From Bacteroidota bacterium (GTDB lineage: Bacteria > Bacteroidota > Bacteroidia > Chitinophagales > Chitinophagaceae): DNA of 48,772 nt. The notes beneath the pieces were generated by a model, which worked only from the letters and a program-made list of their open reading frames with translations, was not told where the DNA came from and ran no database searches. Shown here one piece after another: positions 1-10,851 of the stretch (positions are counted from its first letter, which is position 1; each line of letters opens with the position of its first letter). The stretch is taken from assembly GCA_026391435.1 (NCBI GenBank), contig JAPLEJ010000053.1, positions 1 to 48,772 on the forward strand, given 5' to 3'. The translations under genes were made by a program, and so were the position numbers.

Positions 1-1
1 G

Positions 2-3000
2 CAAGGGGATTCAATTTATTATTTTATTACTTTAGGTAAAGACGGAAAGCGTATACAAAAATTAAATACTAATTTAAAAGCAACTGACAATTTAGATAGT
101 TTTGATGATCATTGGCTAATCGAAAAGGATTCAATTAATATTTTAAATTCGGGTCAATTATGGTGGGGGCCAGCAATGGGAACAGGTTCGGGAAAGCAAT
201 CTAAAATAAGCACTAATTTGAATATGGAAGGTTTGGTTGCTTCTAATGATTTAATTTGCAAACTCAATTATGCTGCAGCAAGTACTATTTCACCAGCCAA
301 TTTTGATTTTTTATTCAATGATCAAAAGATAAGATCTACCATTGTTGCACCCATTTCAGGTTTTGTATATGACGATGCTGCTAATATAGTTTTAGATACT
401 TTTAGGTACCCATTGAATGCGGCAATGTTGAACTCAAATTTGGCTTCATTCAATTTTACTGTTCATTATTTGAGTTCGAATTCAAATAGTACAGGGTGGA
501 TTAATTATATTGAATTGCAAGGCAAACGAAAATTGGGTTTTTATTCGAATAAATCATTTGGATTCACTAATACAAATGATTTCGGACTTGGGAAAGTAGT
601 TCAATATCAAATAAAAGATGCTGATGCTACAACCAAAGTATGGGATGTGACGCAACCCGAAAACCCTGTTGAACTTAATTGTTTTATTCAAAATGGGGCC
701 GGTAACGTCATACAAAAGGCAGATACATTGCGGTCTTTTTTTGGGGTTACTAAATTGGGTTATGAGTCGCCTAGTTTTATGGAGTTAATCAATGTGGATT
801 ATCCTTCTTTATTAAATACGCCTGCCATAGATTATCTAATCATAACCGCTTCCAATTATGTAAAAGCGGCAGATAGTTTGGCAAAGTTTCATTCACTTCG
901 TCATGGTTTAAAAACATATACTACCACTACCTCTAAAGTTTTTAATGCGTTTTCGGGAGGACAGACCAGTCCAATTGGTATTCGTAACTACGTTAAATAT
1001 TTATTTGCTAAAGCAAAACAAAATAATACGGCAGCTCCGAAATACTTGCTGCTATTGGGTATGGGAAATTTTGATTATAAAAAAATTGATCTTCAAACGC
1101 AGGTTCCATCTTACGAGAGCGTAACCTCCAACTCAATATTGACAAGTTATACGACCGATGATTTTTATGCCATTATTAAGCAGGGCGATGATATTAATAC
1201 ACCTAATGGTATTCAAGAATTGGCGTTGTCAGTAGGAAGAATTCCTGCAAAAAATAGCAATGAAGCGGATGCGGCAATTCGTAAGCTCATTGCCTATCAA
1301 AATGGGAAAAATGTAGGTGCTTGGCGAAATCAATTAACTTGGATCGCTGATGATGGAGACTATAATTTACACTTACAGCAAGCTGAAGAAATAGTCAATG
1401 CTTTAAAGTTAAAACAACCCATTTGGAATCAAAAAAAAGTGTACTTAGATTTTTTCCCTGCAGCTAATTCATCCGCTGGTAATACTTATCCATTAGCTAA
1501 TAATATGATTAAGCAAATGGTTAACAATGGGACACTAATTTTAAATTATACAGGGCATGGAAATTATACTCGATTAGCTGAAGAAGCGGTCATCTCACAA
1601 AATGAAATTCAGCAATGGGATAATGCTCAAAAACTACCATTGATGATTACAGCCAGTTGTGATTTTGCCCCCTATGATCAACCGCAATTATCGCCTATTG
1701 GCTTTGACGCTTTTTTAAAAGAGGGGAAAGGTATTGTGGGCTTAGTGGCAGCAAGTAGATTGGTTTTCGCCTATAACAATAAAGAAATAAATAACGAGTA
1801 TATACAGCAATTATTAGTACCAGATAGTAATGGTGCTTATAAAAGTATAGGTTCGGCATTGCAAAATGCAAAAATGGCCTCATGGAAAAAAGGAGGAGAC
1901 CACTACAATGCGTTTAAATTTAATTTAATGGGTGATCCCGCCTTGCAATTAGCAAAGCCATCTTACGAGGTCAATTTAGAAAAGATAAATCAAAAGGTAT
2001 TTAAAGGAAAGGACACTTTAAAAGCAGGTGGAAAGTATCAAGTGGCGGGGACTGTGAAATCAAACGGAAATTTGATGAATCAATTTGAGGGGCTACTTGA
2101 ATTTACTTTATATGATATTCCTAAATTACAAAAAACCTTGGCTAATATTTCAACTAGTATGCCAGTGAATGTATCAACTCAAGATAATATTTTATTCAAA
2201 GGCAAGGCAGTTGTGCATAATGGATTGTTCACTATTGATTTTATTTTACCCAAGGAAGTGGCGCTAAATCAAGGTGCTTTAAGAATGCAATTTTATACTT
2301 CTAATTCAAATGCCGATATGGATGCTTTAGGAGTATATGATAGTTTATATGTAACTGAATATTCGGAAAATATTTCATTGGATACCACAGGTCCGCAATT
2401 TGAACATATTTATATTAATGACACACTTAATAATTACAAATCCAATACTTGGATCAATAGTAATTCTAATTTATACTTATTTCTGAGGGATAGTTCAGGT
2501 ATTCAAACTTCTGGTAATTCATTAGGGCACGATATCAGTTTGGTGATAGATGGGGCAAGTCAAAGTCCTATCATATTGAATAATTACTTCATTGCAGACG
2601 TTAATACTTATCAAAGTGGTAAGGTAATATATGCATTACCTAACTTAAGCGAAGGGCCGCATCAATTTATCATTAAAGCATGGGATCTTATTGGGAATTC
2701 TAACAAAGACACTTTAAATATCATTGTCCCCAATAGTGATCATTTGCACATTAGAAATTTATCTAATTTCCCCAATCCTTTTCGTACAAATACTCGATTT
2801 AGTTTTGAAATCAGTCAAACAATTAATTTAAACAAATCACTTGCTTACACTATTGAAATTTATAATAATTTAGGGGTCAAGCAGTTGAGTAAAAATTTTG
2901 AAACAGGCCTATTGAGCAATAGAGTGGTCGTTGCTAATTTTGATGAAATTGCCACATTGCAAGCAGGCACTTATTTTTATAAATTATGGGTGAAAGATGA

Positions 3001-3043
3001 TAAACAAGGCATTTCGCTCATAAATAAATTTATAAAATATTAA
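2..3043 (+). CDS. porU: PorU, type IX secretion C-terminal signal peptidase (5'-partial)
   Basis: The frame is open from the left window edge, so the N-terminus and signal peptide are missing; the internal ATG at 176 is not the start. The family C25 (gingipain-like) protease domain is visible: the catalytic His lies in YTGHGN (His codon 1556-1558) and the catalytic Cys in TASCDF (Cys codon 1658-1660). The C-terminal ~95 residues begin with an FPNPF motif (about 2765-2782) and resemble a T9SS C-terminal domain. In Porphyromonas gingivalis PorU sits on the cell surface, removes C-terminal signals from T9SS cargo and attaches the cargo to anionic LPS. The next gene is porV, the usual partner, which supports PorU over another gingipain-like protease. 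Both catalytic residues are present, so it should be active. Confidence 0.93.
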   Translation, partial: QGDSIYYFITLGKDGKRIQKLNTNLKATDNLDSFDDHWLIEKDSINILNSGQLWWGPAMGTGSGKQSKISTNLNMEGLVASNDLICKLNYAAASTISPANFDFLFNDQKIRSTIVAPISGFVYDDAANIVLDTFRYPLNAAMLNSNLASFNFTVHYLSSNSNSTGWINYIELQGKRKLGFYSNKSFGFTNTNDFGLGKVVQYQIKDADATTKVWDVTQPENPVELNCFIQNGAGNVIQKADTLRSFFGVTKLGYESPSFMELINVDYPSLLNTPAIDYLIITASNYVKAADSLAKFHSLRHGLKTYTTTTSKVFNAFSGGQTSPIGIRNYVKYLFAKAKQNNTAAPKYLLLLGMGNFDYKKIDLQTQVPSYESVTSNSILTSYTTDDFYAIIKQGDDINTPNGIQELALSVGRIPAKNSNEADAAIRKLIAYQNGKNVGAWRNQLTWIADDGDYNLHLQQAEEIVNALKLKQPIWNQKKVYLDFFPAANSSAGNTYPLANNMIKQMVNNGTLILNYTGHGNYTRLAEEAVISQNEIQQWDNAQKLPLMITASCDFAPYDQPQLSPIGFDAFLKEGKGIVGLVAASRLVFAYNNKEINNEYIQQLLVPDSNGAYKSIGSALQNAKMASWKKGGDHYNAFKFNLMGDPALQLAKPSYEVNLEKINQKVFKGKDTLKAGGKYQVAGTVKSNGNLMNQFEGLLEFTLYDIPKLQKTLANISTSMPVNVSTQDNILFKGKAVVHNGLFTIDFILPKEVALNQGALRMQFYTSNSNADMDALGVYDSLYVTEYSENISLDTTGPQFEHIYINDTLNNYKSNTWINSNSNLYLFLRDSSGIQTSGNSLGHDISLVIDGASQSPIILNNYFIADVNTYQSGKVIYALPNLSEGPHQFIIKAWDLIGNSNKDTLNIIVPNSDHLHIRNLSNFPNPFRTNTRFSFEISQTINLNKSLAYTIEIYNNLGVKQLSKNFETGLLSNRVVVANFDEIATLQAGTYFYKLWVKDDKQGISLINKFIKY

Positions 3044-3061
3044 ATTTAGAATTGCAATGTT

Positions 3062-3069
3062 TACCTTTA
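3062..3069 (+). promoter_or_regulatory. possible -7 box for porV
   Basis: TACCTTTA matches the Bacteroidota -7 consensus TAnnTTTG at 7 of 8 positions, 26 bases before the porV ATG. No TTG sits at proper spacing upstream, so porV may instead be co-transcribed with porU, 52 bases away. Confidence 0.3.
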
Positions 3070-3095
3070 TAGCCACGACAACTAGTTTTTAAAAA

Positions 3096-4247
3096 ATGTC
3101 ATTCATAAATATGGTATATCAATCAAACATAAAAGGGCTAAGAATAATATTAGGGTTGACTTTATTAATGCTATTATTTACATTTTCTTTGAGGGCTCAA
3201 ATAAAACTTCAAAGTACAGCAGTTCCATTTATGCTGATATCGCCAGATGCGAGATCGGGGGGAATGGGGAATTTATCATTAGCTATGTCGCCCGATGCCA
3301 ATGATTTATTTGGGAATACAGCCAAACTTTCCTTGCTCAAAAATAACAGTGGATTTCTAATAAATTATACTCCTTGGTTAAAGGATTTAGGATTGAATGA
3401 TGTGTATTTAGCTAGTATGGGTTATTATAAAAAATTAAATGATTACAGCAGTTTCAATAGTTCCTTACGATTTTTTAGCTTAGGTAATATTACCTTTTCT
3501 GATGAAAATGGGACCGAGTTGCCTTCTACTAAACCTTCTGAGTTTAGTTATGATCTTGGTTATAATATTTTATTGACCGATAAATTGAGTATAGGTGTAA
3601 CCCTTAGATATATTTATTCAAAATTAGTGCAAGGCTCTATGCTCAACTCTAATATCAACTATCGTGCAGGGAGTACAATAGGAGGGGATATCAGTTTATT
3701 TTATAGACAAAATGAAAATTTGGAAGGGCTTCATGCAGGCTTGTTGTTGTCAAATTTGGGAGGTAAAATTAGTTACTCGAATGAAACCACCAATAAATAT
3801 TTTATACCAGCCAATATTGGTTTAGGCCTTGGGTATTTAAGTAAATTTGATAATGATAATTCCCTTGAATTTGGAGTAGACGTGAATCGTTTATTAGTTC
3901 CTGCATTTCCAACGACAAATCTAAATGGAGAAAGAGATAGATATTTTTCACAATCAGTGGTATCAAGTTGGTTTAACTCTTTTTCAAGTACGGATGGTCC
4001 AGCTTTGTCAGAATCCCTTCGTTACTCCTTAGGATTGGAGTATAATTATACAGATCGCTTTTTTTTAAGAGCAGGTTATTTATATGAGGATCAATCAAGG
4101 GGGAATGGCCAATATTTTACTTTAGGAACAAGCTTTCAATACTTGCAAAGCAAGTTTAACATATCTTATTTAGTTCCTTCTGGAGGAGGTTTGTCAAGAA
4201 ATCCCTTGTCTAATACCATAAGATTTGGTTCTATCTTTTATTTTTAA
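3096..4247 (+). CDS. porV: PorV (LptO) outer-membrane beta-barrel of type IX secretion
   Basis: 383 residues with an N-terminal signal peptide (hydrophobic stretch about 16-32, cleavage near RAQ at about 35). The mature N-terminus holds the PorV signature PFMLISPDARSGGMGN followed by SPDANDLFGN. The rest alternates polar and aromatic residues as in a FadL-like beta-barrel and ends in a terminal Phe (FGSIFYF), typical of outer-membrane barrels. In known systems PorV shuttles folded cargo from the translocon to the PorU sortase complex. It directly follows porU, as in other Bacteroidota. An alternative start lies five codons downstream (MVYQ); neither has a clear ribosome binding site, which is normal in this phylum. 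Confidence 0.92.
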   Translation: MSFINMVYQSNIKGLRIILGLTLLMLLFTFSLRAQIKLQSTAVPFMLISPDARSGGMGNLSLAMSPDANDLFGNTAKLSLLKNNSGFLINYTPWLKDLGLNDVYLASMGYYKKLNDYSSFNSSLRFFSLGNITFSDENGTELPSTKPSEFSYDLGYNILLTDKLSIGVTLRYIYSKLVQGSMLNSNINYRAGSTIGGDISLFYRQNENLEGLHAGLLLSNLGGKISYSNETTNKYFIPANIGLGLGYLSKFDNDNSLEFGVDVNRLLVPAFPTTNLNGERDRYFSQSVVSSWFNSFSSTDGPALSESLRYSLGLEYNYTDRFFLRAGYLYEDQSRGNGQYFTLGTSFQYLQSKFNISYLVPSGGGLSRNPLSNTIRFGSIFYF

Positions 4248-4262
4248 CAATATCCTAAATCA

Positions 4263-4280
4263 CACTCCCTATTAGGAGTG
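4263..4280 (+). terminator. weak hairpin after porV
   Basis: CACTCC and GGAGTG form a 6-bp stem with a 6-base loop just after porV. No continuous T-run follows directly, so termination would be weak. It could equally sit in the dut promoter region. Confidence 0.35.
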
Positions 4281-4301
4281 AATTATCCTTTGTTTTTTAC
4301 T

Positions 4302-4309
4302 TACTTTTG
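4302..4309 (+). promoter_or_regulatory. dut promoter -7 box (TACTTTTG)
   Basis: A perfect TAnnTTTG box ends 5 bases before the dut ATG. In Bacteroidota transcription starts a few bases after this box, so the dut mRNA would be leaderless or nearly so. No convincing -33 TTG is seen at 19-21 bases. Confidence 0.6.
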
Positions 4310-4314
4310 TTGGC

Positions 4315-4755
4315 ATGTCAACCAAAGTACAAATTGTCAATAAAAGTCACCACCCTTTACCGGAGTATGCTACTATGGGATCATCGGGCATGGACCTTCG
4401 GGCTTTTATAAATTCCCCGGTTATACTTGCTCCAATGGAAAGATGCTTGGTCCCAACGGGTCTTTATTTAGCCATTCCTGAAAATTGGGAAGCACAGATT
4501 CGACCGCGTAGTGGATTGGCCATCAAGCAAGGCATTACTTGTTTAAATACGCCTGGTACTATTGATGCAGATTATAGAGGAGAACTTAAAGTTATTTTAA
4601 TCAATTTGTCCTCTGAAGTACAAACCATTCAAGATGGAGATCGAATTGCACAAGTAGTTTTTCAGTCAGTTGGGAAAGTGGTTTGGGAAGGGGTTGATTT
4701 TTTAGAGGAAACGCAAAGAGGGGCAGGCGGATTTGGGCATACCGGGACAAAATAA
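4315..4755 (+). CDS. dut: dUTP diphosphatase
   Basis: A 146-residue trimeric-type dUTPase that hydrolyses dUTP to dUMP and pyrophosphate, keeping uracil out of DNA and supplying dUMP for thymidylate synthesis. All five family motifs are present in order: GSSGMDLRA (22-30), PRSGLA (64-69), [14 protein letters not shown] (79-92, with the catalytic Asp), GDRIAQ (108-113) and the C-terminal lid [10 protein letters not shown] (135-144). Length and motif spacing are normal. It has its own promoter box right before the ATG and is followed 47 bases later by a lipoprotein gene. It may head the dut-DUF4292-envC run. Confidence 0.97.
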   Translation: MSTKVQIVNKSHHPLPEYATMGSSGMDLRAFINSPVILAPMERCLVPTGLYLAIPENWEAQIRPRSGLAIKQGITCLNTPGTIDADYRGELKVILINLSSEVQTIQDGDRIAQVVFQSVGKVVWEGVDFLEETQRGAGGFGHTGTK

Positions 4756-4802
4756 ATACTCGCTATTATCATATTTGAGTCATTTTAAATAAGAGTTATT
4801 AC

Positions 4803-5633
4803 ATGGGGAAACAAAAATATTTCTTTGCTTTTATCATCTTGATTACTGCATCATGTAGTACTTTGAAAAAAGTGCAAGTCATTGAGGATGCACTTTCTAA
4901 AAACGATACCACTAAAAGTCAGTTGATCGCCGAAATCAAAAAAGTTGATTCCTTGGCAATTGTAAAGAATATTTTAAATAAAATTAATCTAGCCAAACTT
5001 GACTATAAGACCATGAATACGCGCATTAAAGTGCAGTATGAGTCGGAGCAAAGTTCATATAACTTTATTGCTAATGTGAGTATGATCAAGGATAGTCAGA
5101 TCTTTATTACGCTTCGGGCAGATTTAGGGATTATTGTAATGAAGGCGTTGATCAGAAAAGACAGTGTTTTTATTATTTCTCCTACAAGTAAAACCAAAAC
5201 ATTGGATCGCCAACCTATTAGTTATTTGCAGCAAGTGGTTAAGATACCATTTACCTTTAGTACTATACAGGATTTGATGTTAGGTAATCCTATTTTCTTA
5301 GACAGCAGCAGCATCGTTGCTTATAAATCAAATAATAATAAATTACAGCTTAGTTTGATTGGAGCCTTGTTCAAAAATTTAGTCATATTGAGTGAGGATA
5401 ATTCCAAAGTCTTACATTTAAAATTAGATGATATAGACATCAATCAACATCGCACCTGTGATATAGCTTATTCGAATCATGTGAGTCAAGGGCAATATTA
5501 TTTTCCATTAAATCGAGTCATATCAATCAATGCGCAAAATAAGTTAGATATTTATTTAGAAATAAAAGAGTATAGTTTTAACGAACCTGTAAAATATACT
5601 TTCGCCATTCCTAAGCCCGGTAAAAGAAAGTAA
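4803..5633 (+). CDS. DUF4292 family lipoprotein
   Basis: A 276-residue protein with a lipoprotein signal peptide: Lys-rich start, hydrophobic core FFAFIILI and lipobox ITASC with Cys at about 18. The mature part is a mixed-charge, beta-rich domain of about 250 residues resembling the DUF4292 family common in Bacteroidota. The function is unknown. Its overall design (a compact outer-membrane lipoprotein with amphipathic strands) recalls LolB-type lipid or lipoprotein carriers, but that is only a suggestion. It lies between dut and an EnvC-like gene, an order I recall from other Bacteroidota, 24 bases before the latter, so the two are probably co-transcribed and may work together in the envelope. 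Confidence 0.85.
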   Translation: MGKQKYFFAFIILITASCSTLKKVQVIEDALSKNDTTKSQLIAEIKKVDSLAIVKNILNKINLAKLDYKTMNTRIKVQYESEQSSYNFIANVSMIKDSQIFITLRADLGIIVMKALIRKDSVFIISPTSKTKTLDRQPISYLQQVVKIPFTFSTIQDLMLGNPIFLDSSSIVAYKSNNNKLQLSLIGALFKNLVILSEDNSKVLHLKLDDIDINQHRTCDIAYSNHVSQGQYYFPLNRVISINAQNKLDIYLEIKEYSFNEPVKYTFAIPKPGKRK

Positions 5634-5657
5634 ATCAATAGTAGAAATAAAAATATT

Positions 5658-7001
5658 ATGTTTAAGAAAATTATTCTTTTTTTGGTTTTTGTCATTGGTT
5701 TTAATACGCTTTCTGTAGCCCAAACCAATGAGTCGCGTGATGATTTGCAAAAGGAAGAGCAATCCATTCGAAAGGAATTAGATGAGTTGAATTTATTATT
5801 AGAACAAACTAAGAAAAATAAAAAAAGTTCTTTGGGACAGCTAGCTGTCATTCGAAGTAAAATTGAAAAAAGAGAATCTTTAATTCGAGGCATCAAAAAA
5901 CAGGTTCAAATATTAGATGATGCCATTTATACGAATCAATTAGATATTCAAAAATTAAATAAGGACTTAGATACTTTAAAATCGAGGTATTTAAAAAGTA
6001 TCATTTTCGCATACAAAAGCCGAAGTGGTTATGAGTATTTAAATTTTTTATTTTCGGCCAATAGTTTTAATGATGCCGTTAAACGTATTACTTATTTAAA
6101 AAGTTATCGTCAAAATAGAACTGCGCAAGCGCAGGCAATTGATTTATCTCAAAAGGATTTGGGAGTAAAAATTAGTGCCCTAAGTACCAATAAAAACGAT
6201 CGGTTAAAAACTTTAAACGTTCAAAGCGACCAATTAAAAGTATTAGTGGTAGATAAAAAAGAGCAGGATAAAATAGTCAATCAATTAAAAAGTAAGGAGC
6301 AGGAAATTACAGCACAAGTGCGTCAAAAGGAAGCACAAAGAAAAAAAATGCAACAAGCAATTTTAACCATTATTCGTCGTGAAACTTTGGAAGCAGAAAA
6401 AAGGGAGAAAGACAGATTGGCTAAATTAAAAGCAAGTAATGACAACGCTAAAGCAAAAGTAACTGCCGAAAATAAACCTGTTGAAAATAATATTGTAAAA
6501 GTAAAAGGAGCCGAAGGGGGGTTAAAAAGTACGACAGATAATCGTCCTTATTCGGCATTAGAGACAACGGAAGAAGGAAGAGAAACTTCGGTTTCTTTTG
6601 AAAATAACAAAGGAAATTTACCGTGGCCAAGTGCGACTGGTTATATTTATATTCATTTTGGTATTGAGAATATTCCAGGTACTAAATTAAATAGAAAAAG
6701 TGACGGTATTGAATTAGCCTTACCAAAAGGATCTTCTGTGAAAAGCGTTGCGAATGGAAAAATATCTTATGTGGGCGATGTGAATGGTGATTTAACCATC
6801 ATCGTTCAGCATGGGAAGTATTTTACAATGTATACCTATTTTACTAGTGCAAGTGTTAGCGTTGGTCAGGAAGTAAAAGCAGGTACTGTTTTAGGAAGAT
6901 CAGGTGTTAATTTAGATGGAGAAGGCGCATTGTCTTTTATGATTTATAACGAAAAGGGAGTGGCCTTGGATCCAGAAAGTTGGTTGAAAAATAGAAAATA
7001 A
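5658..7001 (+). CDS. envC: EnvC-like murein hydrolase activator (M23/LytM fold, degenerate)
   Basis: A 447-residue periplasmic protein: signal peptide (1-22, ending SVAQ), long coiled coils (about 25-260, rich in Lys, Glu and Gln), a low-complexity linker (about 260-315) and a C-terminal LytM/M23 domain (about 320-447). The domain keeps the fold-defining strands (DGIELALPKGSSVKSVANGKISYVG; VGQEVKAGTVLG) but lacks the zinc and catalytic residues: the HxxxD site reads NRKSDG, the HxH site reads ALSF, and the Tyr-Ala-His region reads YTYF. E. coli EnvC is likewise inactive and activates amidases AmiA/AmiB during septum splitting, so an activator role is inferred. glpK follows 9 bases later but is functionally unrelated. 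Confidence 0.87.
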   Translation: MFKKIILFLVFVIGFNTLSVAQTNESRDDLQKEEQSIRKELDELNLLLEQTKKNKKSSLGQLAVIRSKIEKRESLIRGIKKQVQILDDAIYTNQLDIQKLNKDLDTLKSRYLKSIIFAYKSRSGYEYLNFLFSANSFNDAVKRITYLKSYRQNRTAQAQAIDLSQKDLGVKISALSTNKNDRLKTLNVQSDQLKVLVVDKKEQDKIVNQLKSKEQEITAQVRQKEAQRKKMQQAILTIIRRETLEAEKREKDRLAKLKASNDNAKAKVTAENKPVENNIVKVKGAEGGLKSTTDNRPYSALETTEEGRETSVSFENNKGNLPWPSATGYIYIHFGIENIPGTKLNRKSDGIELALPKGSSVKSVANGKISYVGDVNGDLTIIVQHGKYFTMYTYFTSASVSVGQEVKAGTVLGRSGVNLDGEGALSFMIYNEKGVALDPESWLKNRK

Positions 7002-7010
7002 TGGAATGTT

Positions 7011-8504
7011 ATGTCTAAATACATCTTGTCTTTTGACCAGGGCACCACTAGTAGTCGCGCTATTTTATTTGACCACCAAGGTCAAATCCACGCGACTTCA
7101 CAAAAAGAATTCACACAAATTTTTCCAAAGCCAGGATGGGTGGAACATGACCCACTCGAAATTTGGAGTACCCAAATGGGCGTCGCTACTGAAGCTATAA
7201 GTTCAAAAGGTTTATCTGTAGATGACATTGCAGCCATAGGTATTACCAATCAAAGAGAAACGACCGTCGTTTGGAATAAAACAACAGGACAGCCTATTTA
7301 TAATGCCATTGTTTGGCAGGATCGACGCACCGCCGAATTTTGCGATCAACTTAAATCACAAGGGCATCAAGAGACGATTCAACAAAAAACAGGCTTGGTG
7401 ATTGACGCTTATTTTTCGGGATCTAAAATAAAATGGATTTTAGATCATGTTGAAGGAGCGCGTGATTTAGCGAATAAAGGAGAACTTATTTTTGGAACGA
7501 TTGATACTTGGTTGGTTTGGAAATTGACCAATGGTAAAGTGCATGTAACCGATGCGACCAATGCATCTCGTACTATGCTTTTTAATATTCACACACTTGA
7601 GTGGGATACAGAATTATTAAAAATATTAGATGTGCCAGCTTCCATGTTGCCTCAAGTAAAAAGCAGTAGTGAAGTTTATGGGCACACTACTCAACTATTT
7701 GCGCATCATGAAATTCCTATAGCAGGTATCGCAGGAGATCAGCAGTCGGCCTTATTTGGACAAATGTGTACAGCTCCGGGTATGGTCAAAAATACTTATG
7801 GTACTGGATGTTTTATGTTAATGCACACAGGAGAAAAAGCAGTGCGTTCTAAAAATAATTTATTAACCACGATTGCATTACAAATAAACGGACATACTTA
7901 TTATGCACTAGAAGGAAGTGTTTTTATTGGAGGTGCAGTCGTTCAATGGTTAAGAGATGGGCTACATTTAATTAGAAATTCTTCGGAGGTAGAAGCCTTG
8001 GCCAATCAAGTAACTCAAACAGATGGCGTGTACGTTGTACCTGCTTTTGCAGGATTGGGTGCACCTTATTGGAACCCGCATGCAAGAGGCACTATTGTTG
8101 GAATTACAAGAGGAACATCATCTGCGCATATTGCGCGCGCGGCTTTAGAAAGTATTGCATTTCAAAGTTATGATTTACTTAAAGCCATGGAAGCAGATGC
8201 AGGAATTCCAATTGCAGAATTAAGAGTGGATGGCGGTGCAACAAATAATAATTTATTGATGCAATTTCAATCCGATATCGTGAATACAAAAGTAATTCGC
8301 CCCACGATGGTTGAAACAACCGCGTTAGGAGCAGCTTATTTAGCCGGCTTAGCAGTAGGTTTCTGGAAAGATATTGAGGAGCTTAGGTCCAAATGGCAGG
8401 TGGATAAAACTTTTTTACCAGCTGCCACAACGGAAGATAGGGCGCAGTGGATTTTAGGATGGGAAAGGGCGGTTAAAGCAACGCTCACCCAAGCGCAGGG
8501 TTAG
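7011..8504 (+). CDS. glpK: glycerol kinase
   Basis: A 497-residue FGGY-family kinase (E. coli GlpK is 502) that phosphorylates glycerol to sn-glycerol 3-phosphate in the cytoplasm. The N-terminal phosphate-binding motif [14 protein letters not shown] (8-21), the region [10 protein letters not shown], the catalytic-region motif [13 protein letters not shown] and NTYGTGCFM are all clear, and the C-terminal half carries [16 protein letters not shown]. The ATG at 7011 gives the normal N-terminus [11 protein letters not shown]. It is followed by the glycerol facilitator gene, so uptake and trapping of glycerol are paired. No glycerol-3-phosphate dehydrogenase gene is in the window. Confidence 0.97.
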   Translation: MSKYILSFDQGTTSSRAILFDHQGQIHATSQKEFTQIFPKPGWVEHDPLEIWSTQMGVATEAISSKGLSVDDIAAIGITNQRETTVVWNKTTGQPIYNAIVWQDRRTAEFCDQLKSQGHQETIQQKTGLVIDAYFSGSKIKWILDHVEGARDLANKGELIFGTIDTWLVWKLTNGKVHVTDATNASRTMLFNIHTLEWDTELLKILDVPASMLPQVKSSSEVYGHTTQLFAHHEIPIAGIAGDQQSALFGQMCTAPGMVKNTYGTGCFMLMHTGEKAVRSKNNLLTTIALQINGHTYYALEGSVFIGGAVVQWLRDGLHLIRNSSEVEALANQVTQTDGVYVVPAFAGLGAPYWNPHARGTIVGITRGTSSAHIARAALESIAFQSYDLLKAMEADAGIPIAELRVDGGATNNNLLMQFQSDIVNTKVIRPTMVETTALGAAYLAGLAVGFWKDIEELRSKWQVDKTFLPAATTEDRAQWILGWERAVKATLTQAQG

Positions 8505-8521
8505 GACTCTTTTTTATGTTC

Positions 8522-8529
8522 TACTTTTG
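8522..8529 (+). promoter_or_regulatory. possible glpF promoter -7 box (TACTTTTG)
   Basis: A perfect TAnnTTTG box lies in the glpK-glpF gap, 42 bases before the glpF ATG. The -33 region is poor (TTA, not TTG, at 18 bases). glpF may therefore be transcribed both from here and by read-through from glpK. Confidence 0.45.
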
Positions 8530-8571
8530 GTGTAACTTAAATTATTGTTTTAAATATAAAATCCAATCATC

Positions 8572-9282
8572 ATGACACCATTTATTGCTGAATTATTGGG
8601 AACAGCTTTGATTGTCACTATTGGCGATGGCATTGTTGCTAATGTTGTGTTGCCTAATACTAAAGGAAATAATGGGGGATTAGTCACCATTGTATTAGGT
8701 TGGATGATTGCTGTATTTATAGGGGTGTATGCAACAAGTGATATTAGTGGAGGACATTTAAATCCTGCAGTGACCATTGCATTAGCCAGTTCAGGAAAAT
8801 TTCCTTGGGACTTGGTTCCTGCCTATATTTTAGCCCAAATATTGGGGGCGATGCTAGGTGCGTTTTTAGTATGGATGATTTATAAGGATCATTTAAATGA
8901 ATGCAAGGACCCATCGACTCAATTAGCTGTCTTTTCTACAGGGCCCTCTATTCGAAATTTACCTCAAAATTTTATCACAGAAACATTGGCTACTATGGTG
9001 TTCTTAATAGGCATCTTTTTTATTAAACCTGCTGCGACAAATTTAGGCGCTTTATCGGCCTTGCCAGTGGCTTTATTGGTTGGTGGAATTGGCTTTGGGC
9101 TAGGTGGCCCAACAGGGTGGGCTATTAATCCTGCCAGGGATTTAGGTCCTAGAATTATGCATTTTATACTACCTATGAAGGGAAAGGGCGCTAGTGATTG
9201 GGGCTATGCGGCTGTCCCGGTTTTGGGTCCCATTATTGGGGGTATTTTGGCTGCGATTATATATGTACAATTTTTGCAGTAA
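8572..9282 (+). CDS. glpF: glycerol facilitator (MIP family aquaglyceroporin)
   Basis: A 236-residue inner-membrane channel with six hydrophobic segments and the two half-helix NPA motifs of aquaporins: GGHLNPAVT (NPA at 64-66) and GWAINPARDLGPR (NPA at 186-188). The Asp right after the second NPAR (residue 190) is the hallmark of glycerol-conducting members, while water-specific aquaporins have another residue there. Together with the upstream glpK this points to glycerol uptake by facilitated diffusion followed by phosphorylation. Its 3' end overlaps the upstream element of the atpD promoter. Confidence 0.93.
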   Translation: MTPFIAELLGTALIVTIGDGIVANVVLPNTKGNNGGLVTIVLGWMIAVFIGVYATSDISGGHLNPAVTIALASSGKFPWDLVPAYILAQILGAMLGAFLVWMIYKDHLNECKDPSTQLAVFSTGPSIRNLPQNFITETLATMVFLIGIFFIKPAATNLGALSALPVALLVGGIGFGLGGPTGWAINPARDLGPRIMHFILPMKGKGASDWGYAAVPVLGPIIGGILAAIIYVQFLQ

Positions 9283-9303
9283 AGCGTTAAATCCTTACCT
9301 TTG
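9274..9303 (+). promoter_or_regulatory. atpDC promoter (TTG-N19-TACCTTTG)
   Basis: TTG at 9274-9276, exactly 19 bases, then TACCTTTG at 9296-9303: a full match to the Bacteroidota housekeeping promoter. The -33 element lies inside the end of glpF. The expected leader before the atpD ATG is about 13-15 bases. Confidence 0.8.
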
Positions 9304-9315
9304 CATCCGAAATAG

Positions 9316-10821
<1,506 letters not shown>

Positions 10822-10851
10822 TTTATAAATTCGAATACTTAAACAGCGCTC

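Noticed and set aside
8572..8777. Minus-strand frame opposite the glpF start (8550-8777)
   Set aside because: Shadow of the glpF coding sequence without any independent support.
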